Under the pieces are notes generated by a model, which searched no databases, was not told the DNA's origin, and saw only the letters and a program-made list of their open reading frames with translations. 37,805 bases of DNA from an uncultured Clostridia bacterium (lineage in GTDB: Bacteria > Bacillota > Clostridia > Oscillospirales > Oscillospiraceae): NCBI GenBank assembly GCA_945946745.1, contig CAMEWZ010000002.1, forward strand, positions 1-37,805, given 5' to 3'. Below are positions 15,827 to 23,849 of the stretch, in pieces (the stretch's first letter is position 1; each line of letters opens with the position of its first letter). The translations under genes were made by a program, and so were the position numbers.

Positions 15827-16963
15827 ATGGAAAAAAAGAAGGTTTTGTTTGTGGCTACGGTGGTCAAAACGCATATCATGCAATTCCATCTCCCCTATCT
15901 GAAGATGTTCCAGGAAATGGGCTGGGAAACGGCGGTTGCTGCCCGGAATGATTACGAAGATCCGGCGGACTGCCAGATTCCCCACTGCGACCGGTATTTT
16001 GACATTCCCTTTGAACGGCTGCCCTGGAAGAAGGGTAACTTGCGGGCCTACCGGATGCTCAAAGCCATTATCGACCAGGAACACTATGACTTGATTCACT
16101 GCCACACACCGGTGGGGGCCATGATCGCCCGCCTGGCGGCCCGGGCTGCGCGGAGGAAGGGGACGAAGGTCATCTATACCGCCCACGGCTTCCACTTTTT
16201 CCAGGGTGCGCCGGTAGCCAACTGGCTGCTGTTTTATCCTGTGGAGTGGGCGTTGTCCTTCTGCACGGATGTGCTCATCACCATCAACCAGGAGGATTAT
16301 ACCCGGGCGAAGGGGCATCTGCACGCAAAGCGGGTGGAATATGTGCCCGGGGTGGGCATCGATACGGCCCGTTTTCGGGAGAATCCGGTTGACCGCTGGG
16401 AAAAGCGCCGGGAGCTGGGCTGTGCCGACGGGGATTTTTTGATTCTGACCGTGGCGGAAATGACCGCCAACAAAAATCACATCACCATTTTAAAGGCGTT
16501 GGCGCTTTTGAAAAACGAGCCGATGTTTGCAAACCTGCACTATTGGATCTGCGGACGGGGAGAGACCTGGCAGTCGCTGGAAAACAGCGCCAGAGAGCTG
16601 GGGATTGCGTCCCATGTCCACTTCCTGGGCTACCGGAATGACGCCCCGGAGCTGTATCCCTGCTGTGACCTGTTCGCGTTTATGCCCTACCGGGAGGGCT
16701 TGCCTGTGGCCTTGATGGAGGCCATGGCCAGCGGAGCACCCATTGTGTGCACCCGGATTCGAGGCAACCGGGATCTGATTGCCGACGGCGTTTCCGGTGT
16801 GTTCGTGGAGAATTCTCCCCAGGCCCTGGCGGAGGCCATCCGCGCCCTCTATGCCGATCCCCAGCGGCGGGAAGCACTGGGACGGGGCGCGAGGGAGGCC
16901 GTCCAGGCATTCGATGCCGAGGCGGTGTACCGGCAGATGAAGGAAATTTATTTGAGCGTATAA
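15827..16963 (+). CDS. GT4 glycosyltransferase, EpsD/CapM-like group
   Basis: A 378-residue GT-B enzyme, first gene of the second operon. The start is ATG 15827, 6 bases after GGGGGA; the frame stays open 29 codons upstream, but that part overlaps the promoter and has no ribosome site. The acceptor domain has HCHTPVGAM (91-99) and the characteristic YTAHGFHFF (117-125) of the Bacillus EpsD-like group; the donor domain has the E290/E298 pair in EGLPVALMEAM. It is cytosolic or peripherally bound. As the promoter-proximal gene it may add an early sugar of the second glycan, but no initiating transferase is encoded in this operon. Confidence 0.86.
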   Translation: MEKKKVLFVATVVKTHIMQFHLPYLKMFQEMGWETAVAARNDYEDPADCQIPHCDRYFDIPFERLPWKKGNLRAYRMLKAIIDQEHYDLIHCHTPVGAMIARLAARAARRKGTKVIYTAHGFHFFQGAPVANWLLFYPVEWALSFCTDVLITINQEDYTRAKGHLHAKRVEYVPGVGIDTARFRENPVDRWEKRRELGCADGDFLILTVAEMTANKNHITILKALALLKNEPMFANLHYWICGRGETWQSLENSARELGIASHVHFLGYRNDAPELYPCCDLFAFMPYREGLPVALMEAMASGAPIVCTRIRGNRDLIADGVSGVFVENSPQALAEAIRALYADPQRREALGRGAREAVQAFDAEAVYRQMKEIYLSV

Positions 16964-16975
16964 GGAGGCTGGCAC

Positions 16976-17950
16976 ATGGGCGGAACCTTGATCGTATCCC
17001 TGGATTTTGAACTGTTTTGGGGAATGCTGGACAAGTGCGCGCTGGCGGATTACCAGGAAAATGTCCTAGGGGGCCGGGCGGCGATTCCCAAAATGCTGGA
17101 GCTGTTTCAAAAATACGGCATTCACGCCACTTGGGCGGCGGTGGGGTTCCTGTTTGGGGAGGATTACCGACAGCTTTCCTCCTTTTTTCCGGCGGAGGCC
17201 CAGCGGCCGACCTATGACAATCCCAAGCTGAATCCCTATGGCGTTTTTTCCGGAATCGGTGATAACGAGGAAAGTGCGCCCTGCTTCTATGCGCCGTCCC
17301 TGCTGCGGCAGATTGCCGCGGCGCCGGGGCAGGAGATTGGCAGCCACACCTTTTCCCACTATTACTGCCGGGAGAAGGGCCAGACGGTGGAGCAGTTCCG
17401 GGCGGACATGCTGGCGGCCCAGGCGGTTGCCCAGGCACAGGGCTACGCGCTGACCTCGGTGATCCTGCCCCGGAACCAGTGCGAGCCGGAATATACCCAG
17501 GTTCTCCGGGAGTGCGGCTTTACCGCCTACCGGGATGAGGAAAATGACTGGATTCACGAAAAAATCAAGTTCCGTCCCCTGCTGCGGGCGCTGCGGCTGG
17601 CGGATGTGTACCTTCCGCTGACGGGTCAAGGCGGTTACCGGCCCCAAAATGAGGATGGCATCTGGAATCTGACGGGTTCCCGGATGTACAAGCCGATTTT
17701 TGGCCCGCTGCGGTTTTTGGAAAACGGGAAGCTGCGCCGGATCAAGCGCCAGATGCGCTACGCGGCGGAGCATGATCTGACCTTCCATCTGTGGTGGCAC
17801 CCGCACAATGTGGGCGTCAAAACAGAGGCACATCTAAAACAGCTGGAGGAGATTTTTGCGTATTTCCGGCAGCTGCAGCAGACCTACGGGATGCGCAGCC
17901 TGAATATGGGCGAAGCCGTCCAAATGCTGGAAAAGGAGGCCGCCCGATGA
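16976..17950 (+). CDS. Polysaccharide deacetylase, NodB-like, apparently cytoplasmic
   Basis: A 324-residue carbohydrate esterase family 4-like (NodB homology) protein. The metal/catalytic motif 1 is SLDFE (residues 8-12, D10 and E12), motif 2 is GSHTFSH (122-128, H124 and H128), and a late HLWWHPHN (~272-279) resembles the motif that supplies the catalytic histidine. The first residues lead straight into the first strand: there is no signal peptide or membrane anchor, so it should act inside the cell on a nucleotide- or lipid-linked amino sugar. GGAGG precedes the ATG. The stop overlaps the next GT4 start (ATGA, 17947-17950), tying it to sugar addition. The likely reaction is N-deacetylation of a HexNAc residue. 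Confidence 0.85.
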   Translation: MGGTLIVSLDFELFWGMLDKCALADYQENVLGGRAAIPKMLELFQKYGIHATWAAVGFLFGEDYRQLSSFFPAEAQRPTYDNPKLNPYGVFSGIGDNEESAPCFYAPSLLRQIAAAPGQEIGSHTFSHYYCREKGQTVEQFRADMLAAQAVAQAQGYALTSVILPRNQCEPEYTQVLRECGFTAYRDEENDWIHEKIKFRPLLRALRLADVYLPLTGQGGYRPQNEDGIWNLTGSRMYKPIFGPLRFLENGKLRRIKRQMRYAAEHDLTFHLWWHPHNVGVKTEAHLKQLEEIFAYFRQLQQTYGMRSLNMGEAVQMLEKEAAR

Positions 17951-18999
17951 AAGTGATGCATGTGCTCAATTCCCGCATTTACTCCGGCGCGGAAAAGGTG
18001 GTCTGCCAGATCATTCATTCCTTCGCGGACACAGAGGTGGAGATGGTCTATTGCAGCCCGGAAAGCGAGATCGTCGCCCGGATGCTGACCGAGCAGGGCG
18101 TGACCTATCTGCCGGTGTCCAAGCTGACACCCGGGGAGCTGGGCCGGGTGATTCGGGAACAGAAGCCGGATCTGATCCACGCCCATGATATGCGGGCGGG
18201 ATTTGTATCCGCTCTTTGCTGCGGGAGCATTCCGCTGATTTCCCACATTCATAACAACGCCTATGATTCCCGGGGGATTTCCCCCAAGTCCATTGCCTAT
18301 CTGCTGGCGGGGCTCAAAGCCAGGCATATTCTGTGGGTATCCAACAGTTCCTATGAAGGGTATGCGTTTCATAAGCTGTTTGCGAAGAAAAGCAGCGTGT
18401 TGTACAACATCATTGACACGGAGCAGATCTTTGCAAAAAAGGCCCAGGATCCCAATACCTATGATTTTGACCTCATCTATGTGGGCCGTCTGACCTTCCA
18501 GAAGGATCCCCAGCGGCTGATGCGGCTGTGCGCCCGGCTGAAGCAATCCCGGCCAAATGTAAAGGCGGCCATTGTGGGCACCGGAGAACTGGAGCAGGAG
18601 ACAGAGGCACTTTGCCGAGAGCTGGGCTTGGAGGAAAATGTCCACTTTCTGGGCTTTCAGGATAATCCCATCAAGATGGTGGCGGACAGCAAGGCGCTGG
18701 TGCTGACCTCCCGCTGGGAGGGAACGCCCATGTGCGCCCTGGAGGCCATGGCGCTGGGAACGCCGGTGGTCAGCACCCCCTCTGATGGCATGGTGGATTT
18801 GCTGGAGGACGGCGTCAGCGGCTATTTAAGCGAGGATGACGAGGTGCTGGAGCGGGATTTGCTGAAGCTTTTCGATGACCCGGTCTGCCGGGAAACCCTG
18901 GCGGAAAACGCCCGGAGGCACTTCCTCGAAATCAACGATGCCCCCAAATACCGGCAGGCCATCTGGGACTGCTACCGGCAGGGGATGGAGACGGTATGA
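17947..18999 (+). CDS. GT4 glycosyltransferase
   Basis: A 350-residue GT-B enzyme starting at the ATGA overlap with the deacetylase gene; the frame is open further upstream but without a ribosome site. The N-terminal glycine/alanine loop is YSGAEKVV (~12-19), followed by DLIHAHDMRAG (~75-85). The donor domain has VGRLTFQKDPQRL and EGTPMCALEAMALGTPVVS. The stop overlaps the next start by ATGA (18996-18999). Three genes in a row are thus coupled, suggesting that deacetylation and two transfers are made in fixed proportion. Confidence 0.86.
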   Translation: MKVMHVLNSRIYSGAEKVVCQIIHSFADTEVEMVYCSPESEIVARMLTEQGVTYLPVSKLTPGELGRVIREQKPDLIHAHDMRAGFVSALCCGSIPLISHIHNNAYDSRGISPKSIAYLLAGLKARHILWVSNSSYEGYAFHKLFAKKSSVLYNIIDTEQIFAKKAQDPNTYDFDLIYVGRLTFQKDPQRLMRLCARLKQSRPNVKAAIVGTGELEQETEALCRELGLEENVHFLGFQDNPIKMVADSKALVLTSRWEGTPMCALEAMALGTPVVSTPSDGMVDLLEDGVSGYLSEDDEVLERDLLKLFDDPVCRETLAENARRHFLEINDAPKYRQAIWDCYRQGMETV

Positions 19000-20066
19000 A
19001 GATTTTGCAGGTGATTCCCTATTTCTGCTTCGGCGGCGCGGAGACCATGTGCGAGAGTCTGACCTACGCTCTGGGAAAGCTGGGGCATACGGTGCGGGTG
19101 GTCAGTCTGTACGCCGAGCACACCCCCATCTCCCAACGGATGGAGCGGGCGGGGGTGCCCATCCGCTACCTGGATAAGAAGCTGGGCATGGATCTTTCCA
19201 TGGTTCCCAAGCTGGCGAAAATCATCCGGGAGGAAACGCCGGACGTGATCCACACCCATCTGGATGTGATCAAATATACCGTTGCCGCCGCCAGACTGGC
19301 AGGGGTGAAGAACTGCGTCCATACCATCCACAACGTGGCGCAGCAGGAGGCGGAGGGACGGGTTCAGAAAATCATCAACGGCTTTTATTTCCGCCATGGC
19401 TGGTCGGTGCCGGTGGCCCTCAGCCCCCAGGTGCAGCGCACCGTGGAGTCCTTTTACGGCCTAAACCAGGCGGATATCCCGGTGATCTATAACGGCATCC
19501 AGTTGGACAGCTGTGTCCCGAAAACCGCATATTCGCTGACCGATACGCCGACACTGGTGCATATCGGCCGGTTTAATGAACAGAAAAATCACGCGCTGCT
19601 GCTACGCTCGTTTCAGCGGATTCTCGCGGCGTATCCCCAATGCCGGCTGCTGCTGCTGGGGGACGGGGAGCTGCGGCGGGAAACGGAAGCGCTTGCCGCG
19701 CGGCTGCATATCCAGGATAGCGTCTTCTTTTTGGGCAGCCAGGACAATGTGTACCCCTGGCTGAACCGGGCGGATATCTTCCTGCTGCCGTCCCGGTATG
19801 AGGGGATGCCCATGACCCTGATCGAGGCCATGGGCACGGGTCTTCCCATTGTGGCCAGCGCCGTTGGCGGTGTGCCGGATATGCTCACCGACGGAGAAAG
19901 CGCCCTGCTGACCCCCTGTGACGAGGAGGCGGTGGCCCAGGCGGTGCTTCGGCTGCTGGCGGATGAGGGGCTGCGGGCGTCTTTGGGAAAAGCCGCCTTG
20001 ACACAGAGCCGCCGGTTCTCGGCGGAATACATGGCGCGGCAGTATGTCACGCTTTATCAGAAATAA
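18996..20066 (+). CDS. GT4 glycosyltransferase
   Basis: A 356-residue GT-B enzyme with a cleaner GT4 pattern than its neighbour: FGGAETMCESL (~9-19), DVIHTHLD (~82-89), YNGIQLD (~166-172), HIGRFNEQKNH (~189-199), LLGDGELR (~219-226) and the donor motif EGMPMTLIEAMGTGLPIVAS. The two GT4 genes here, at 17947 and 18996, may be old duplicates, since both begin with a VLN/VIP strand plus GGAE/SGAE loop and have similar lengths. The end overlaps the possible upstream extension of the next gene but not its preferred GTG start. Confidence 0.87.
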   Translation: MKILQVIPYFCFGGAETMCESLTYALGKLGHTVRVVSLYAEHTPISQRMERAGVPIRYLDKKLGMDLSMVPKLAKIIREETPDVIHTHLDVIKYTVAAARLAGVKNCVHTIHNVAQQEAEGRVQKIINGFYFRHGWSVPVALSPQVQRTVESFYGLNQADIPVIYNGIQLDSCVPKTAYSLTDTPTLVHIGRFNEQKNHALLLRSFQRILAAYPQCRLLLLGDGELRRETEALAARLHIQDSVFFLGSQDNVYPWLNRADIFLLPSRYEGMPMTLIEAMGTGLPIVASAVGGVPDMLTDGESALLTPCDEEAVAQAVLRLLADEGLRASLGKAALTQSRRFSAEYMARQYVTLYQK

Positions 20067-20071
20067 CCAGA

Positions 20072-20078
20072 GAGGGGG
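20072..20078 (+). promoter_or_regulatory. Ribosome binding site deciding a GTG start
   Basis: GAGGGGG lies 7 bases before GTG 20086. The ATG at 20044 is inside the previous gene and lacks such a site, and the product from GTG begins just before the conserved first strand of GT2 enzymes. Confidence 0.65.
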
Positions 20079-20085
20079 ATTGGCT

Positions 20086-21066
20086 GTGGAACGGATTTCT
20101 GTGATTGTACCGGCCTACAATACCGCGCCCTGGCTGCCCCGGAGTCTGGACAGCCTGCTGGCGCAGACCTATCCCGACTTGGAGATTATCGTGGTCAATG
20201 ACGGCTCCACGGATCATACCCGGCAGGTTTTGGAGGAATATGTCCAAGATCACCCCCGAATCAAAGCCATCCACAAGGAAAACGGCGGAGTCACCTCCGC
20301 CCGGCTGCGGGGCGTGGCGGAGGCCACCGGGGCGTGGATCGGCTTTATGGATGGCGATGATACGGTGGAGCCGTGGATGTATCAAAAGCTGCTGGACAAT
20401 GCCCATGCCTACGGCGCGGAAATCTCCCACTGCGGCCACCAGGTGCGGTTTCCCGATGGGAGAGTGTCCTATGTCCACAATTCCGGCCAGCTCCGGGTTC
20501 AAGAGGGGCTGACAGGAGCCAAGGATCTGCTGGACGGCAGCCTGGTGGAATCCAGCCTGTGTACCAAGCTGTTCCGCCGGGAGCTGTTTGTGGGGCTGGA
20601 AGGCTGGATTGACCCGGCGATTACCATCAACGAAGATTATTTGATGAACTATTACCTGTTTGCCCAGGTGAAAAAAGCGGTATTTGAGGATGTGTGCCCC
20701 TACTGCTATCTTCTTCGCAGCGGCTCGGCTTCCTACCGGGTGCTCCACGAGCACAGCATTTTTGATCCCATCACCGTCCGGCAGACCATTTTGGATCGCT
20801 GTGTGCCGGAAATGCGCCAGGATGCCCGGCAGGCGCTGCTGCGCAATTGCCTGTTTGCCTATGCCCAGCTTTCGGTGAACCGGGAGCGGCAATATGACGG
20901 ATATCGGACAAGGGTTCGGGCGCTTCTGCAGGAGCAAAAGGAATATTTTCCCTTGCTGTCCCGGCGAAATCGAATTTTGGCGAATATGATTTGCACAGCC
21001 CCCTGGAGCTTCCGAATTGCCTACCGGCTGTATGTGAAGCTGTTCCAGCGGGAGGAGGAGCACTAA
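20086..21066 (+). CDS. GT2 family glycosyltransferase
   Basis: A 326-residue GT-A enzyme from GTG 20086. Motifs: SVIVPAYN (5-12), NDGSTD (38-43) and DGDD (89-92) instead of the DSDD of the other family members here. It has SARLRG where most of its neighbours have the ARN tripeptide after the ENGG motif. An INEDYLMNYY segment near residue 185 corresponds to the catalytic acidic region. It is followed after 24 bases by another GT2 gene. Confidence 0.86.
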   Translation: MERISVIVPAYNTAPWLPRSLDSLLAQTYPDLEIIVVNDGSTDHTRQVLEEYVQDHPRIKAIHKENGGVTSARLRGVAEATGAWIGFMDGDDTVEPWMYQKLLDNAHAYGAEISHCGHQVRFPDGRVSYVHNSGQLRVQEGLTGAKDLLDGSLVESSLCTKLFRRELFVGLEGWIDPAITINEDYLMNYYLFAQVKKAVFEDVCPYCYLLRSGSASYRVLHEHSIFDPITVRQTILDRCVPEMRQDARQALLRNCLFAYAQLSVNRERQYDGYRTRVRALLQEQKEYFPLLSRRNRILANMICTAPWSFRIAYRLYVKLFQREEEH

Positions 21067-21090
21067 CCGTTTCTGAAGGGAGAAAGATGT

Positions 21091-22074
21091 ATGGATTCGC
21101 TGCCCCTGCTCAGCGTGGTAGTCCCGGTTTATAACGTGGAAAACTATCTGGATCGCTGTATCCGCTCCATTGCGGAGCAGACCTATTCCAATCTGGAAAT
21201 AATTTTGGTGGACGACGGCTCCACGGACGGCAGCGGTGCCATTTGTGATGCCTGGGCGGAAAAGGACAGCCGGGTAAAGGTCATCCATAAGGAAAACGGC
21301 GGCGCGGGACAGGCCCGAAATGTGGCTCTGGAGCAGATTAGGGGAGAACTGGTGGGCCTGGTGGACAGCGACGACTTTCTGGAAAGGCATATGTATGCAC
21401 ATCTGTACAGTCTGATGCGGGAGGATGTGGACATTGCCGAATGCGCCATCGGTCTGGCGGAAAGGGATGATTTTCCCATGGACGATGGAAGTATCGCCCA
21501 GATTCAGGTTTTCCCGGTGGTGGATGCCATGCGGCTGCATATTCGGGACGAGCTGTTTTGTCAGACGCCGCCCAATAAGCTATACCGCAGAAGCGTCATT
21601 GGGGACATTCGCTTTCCGGAGGGCAATCTCATCGACGACGAATTCTGGACCTACCGGGTTATCGGCAACGCCCGCCGCCTGGCCCATTCCTCAGCCTGTA
21701 TGTACGCCTACCGCCAGCAACCAGGCAGCGCGATGCACAAGCCGTATTCTCTGAAGCGGCTGCAGGGCCTTACCGCCAAGGAGCAGCGATTGGCTTATGT
21801 AGCGCAGCGGATGCCGGAGCTGGAATATGAAGCCAAATTCGACCTGTTTTTTACCTGCCTGTATGCCATGCAGGGATGCTTGAAATCTTTGCCAAAGGAG
21901 GAACTGCGGTCTGCGAGACGGATGGTTCGGGACATCGTGGCAAAGATCACGCCGCTGCCTCCCAACCCGGAGGCTTCCCGGATGAAAAACCTGCTGCTGA
22001 AGCTGGCCCAGATTTCCTTTGAGCCTACCTGCCGGGGGCTGAATTTTCTGATCGATATTCATGTGCTGACATAA
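21091..22074 (+). CDS. GT2 family glycosyltransferase
   Basis: A 327-residue GT-A enzyme, EpsH/EpsJ-like. Motifs: SVVVPVYN (8-15), DDGSTD (41-46), ENGGAGQARN (68-77), DSDD (92-95), and LIDDEFWTYR near residue 180 for the catalytic carboxylate region. An AAGGGAGA ribosome site supports ATG 21091; an out-of-frame ATG lies 4 bases upstream. Conserved domain order and length argue for a functional enzyme, but the sugar is unknown. Confidence 0.87.
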   Translation: MDSLPLLSVVVPVYNVENYLDRCIRSIAEQTYSNLEIILVDDGSTDGSGAICDAWAEKDSRVKVIHKENGGAGQARNVALEQIRGELVGLVDSDDFLERHMYAHLYSLMREDVDIAECAIGLAERDDFPMDDGSIAQIQVFPVVDAMRLHIRDELFCQTPPNKLYRRSVIGDIRFPEGNLIDDEFWTYRVIGNARRLAHSSACMYAYRQQPGSAMHKPYSLKRLQGLTAKEQRLAYVAQRMPELEYEAKFDLFFTCLYAMQGCLKSLPKEELRSARRMVRDIVAKITPLPPNPEASRMKNLLLKLAQISFEPTCRGLNFLIDIHVLT

Positions 22075-22085
22075 GGAGCGAGACT

Positions 22086-22976
22086 ATGGAGGAATCCTTT
22101 TTCATCACCGTGTTTACGCCCACCTTCAACCGGGCTTATATTTTGGAAAACCTGTACCGTTCCTTGCAGCGCCAGAGCTTTCGTGACTTTGAATGGCTGA
22201 TTGTGGATGACGGCTCGTCGGACAACACCCAGGCGCTGGTGGAGTCTTGGCGCGGGGAGGACAATCCCTTTCCCATCCGCTATGTCCGCCAGGAAAACGG
22301 TGGCAAGTGCCGGGCTATCAACCATGGCTTGAAGCTGGCCCAGGGAAAGCTGTTTTTTACCGTGGATTCCGATGACTATTTGACGGACGATGCCTTGGAG
22401 AAAGTGGCCCGCTGGGAGTCGGAGCTTCCCAAGGATCAGAAATTCTGCGGCTTTGCGGGAAACCTGGGCCTTACCCCGGAGCAGACTCCCAACCGGTTGT
22501 TCGAGGGAGGCTATTGGGACGGGACGGCGCTGGATCGGTATGGCCAGGTGGACGGAGAGCGGGCATACGCATTTTATACGGATGTCCACCGGCAGTATTT
22601 CTATCCTGAGTTCCCTGGAGAAACGTTTCTGACGGAGGCTGTGACTTGGGATCAGATGGCTCATGACGGCTACAAAATGCGGTTTTATAATGATATCATC
22701 CGGATCTGGGAATACCAGGACAACGGCTTGACCAAGGCCGGATATCAGATATTCCTGGACAATCCCCAGGGAACGGGGTTGTTCTTCCGGCAAAAGGCGG
22801 AATACCTGCATTATGACTGCAAAACCCGTCTGGGCATGTGGTACGGCTTTACCTGTGACGCGATGGATCGCTGTACCAACCGGCAGATCGCGGAATACAT
22901 CGATATGCCCTTGTGGCTGGTAGGCCCCATGAAGGCGGTTCATAACATTTTGCAATTGATTCGGAAAAAGAGGTAA
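22086..22976 (+). CDS. GT2 family glycosyltransferase, divergent short form
   Basis: A 296-residue GT-A enzyme from a different branch than the other GT2 proteins in this operon: it opens with FTPTFNRAY (10-18), has DDGSSD (41-46), ENGGKCRAINHG (70-81) and DSDD (94-97), then EAVTWDQMA near residue 185. The FTPTYN/FNR type is common in capsule loci and often transfers Gal or GalNAc, though that is not deducible here. It is the last glycosyltransferase before the ABC exporter genes, separated from the permease by 3 bases. Confidence 0.85.
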   Translation: MEESFFITVFTPTFNRAYILENLYRSLQRQSFRDFEWLIVDDGSSDNTQALVESWRGEDNPFPIRYVRQENGGKCRAINHGLKLAQGKLFFTVDSDDYLTDDALEKVARWESELPKDQKFCGFAGNLGLTPEQTPNRLFEGGYWDGTALDRYGQVDGERAYAFYTDVHRQYFYPEFPGETFLTEAVTWDQMAHDGYKMRFYNDIIRIWEYQDNGLTKAGYQIFLDNPQGTGLFFRQKAEYLHYDCKTRLGMWYGFTCDAMDRCTNRQIAEYIDMPLWLVGPMKAVHNILQLIRKKR

Positions 22977-22979
22977 CCT

Positions 22980-23837
22980 ATGGCTGACATTTCGCAATCC
23001 AATTATCACATTCATATTACCGCCAAGCACCGCTGGCTGGATCTGAATTTGAAGGAGGTCTGGCGGTATCGGGACTTGATCCTTCTGTTTACCAGGCGGA
23101 ATTTTGTGGTGTCCTATAAGCAGACCGTGCTGGGCCCCGCCTGGATTTTCTTGACGCCTTTGTTCAGCAGTATCGTCCAGGCCTTCGTCTTTGGCGGCAT
23201 CGCGGGCATTGAGACCGATGGCATTCCCATGCTGCTGTTTTATCTTTGCAGCAACGCGGTGTGGGGCTTCTTCTCCACGTGCCTAACCAACAACGCCGGA
23301 ACCTTTACGGAAAACGCCTATGTGTTTGGCAAGGTGTATTTCCCCCGGCTGACCACGCCCATCTCCAACATCCTGTCCTGCGCCATCCGGTTTGGCATTC
23401 AGATGATCCTGGTTCTGATTTTTATGGTGTATTTTCTCATCCAGGGAACGGTGCATCCCAATTGGTGGGCATGGTTCCTCATTCCGGTGGAGCTGATCCA
23501 TCTGGGAATTCTGGGCATGGGCTTTGGCATTATCATTTCCAGCCTGACCACCAAGTATCGGGATCTGACGGTGCTGGTGGGCTTTGGCGTGTCCCTGTGG
23601 ATGTATCTGACCCCCATTGTTTACCCTTTGTCTACGGCGGCGGAGGGCTGGATGAAAACCGCGCTGATGATCAACCCGGTGACCATTCCCGTGGAGCTGA
23701 TGCGCTTTGCCATTTTGGGGAAGGGCACCTTCCATCTGGGGTACTACAGCCTGTCCTGGGTGGTGACGCTCTTGGTGGCGGTGCTGGGCATCATGATCTT
23801 CAATAAGGTCGAGCGGAACTTTATGGATACGGTGTAA
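22980..23837 (+). CDS. wzm: ABC-2 type polysaccharide export permease (Wzm/TagG-like)
   Basis: A 285-residue integral membrane subunit with six predicted membrane segments starting near residue 55. The family-specific RRNFVVSYKQTVLGPAW (~39-55) precedes the first segment, and GVSLWMYLTPIVYP lies in the fifth. In the heterodimeric exporter it forms the channel that moves a complete undecaprenyl-PP-linked glycan across the membrane, unlike Wzx, which moves single repeat units. The ATPase gene follows after 12 bases with a near-perfect ribosome site overlapping this stop codon. Confidence 0.92.
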   Translation: MADISQSNYHIHITAKHRWLDLNLKEVWRYRDLILLFTRRNFVVSYKQTVLGPAWIFLTPLFSSIVQAFVFGGIAGIETDGIPMLLFYLCSNAVWGFFSTCLTNNAGTFTENAYVFGKVYFPRLTTPISNILSCAIRFGIQMILVLIFMVYFLIQGTVHPNWWAWFLIPVELIHLGILGMGFGIIISSLTTKYRDLTVLVGFGVSLWMYLTPIVYPLSTAAEGWMKTALMINPVTIPVELMRFAILGKGTFHLGYYSLSWVVTLLVAVLGIMIFNKVERNFMDTV

Positions 23838-23849
23838 GGAGGGAAAGCC

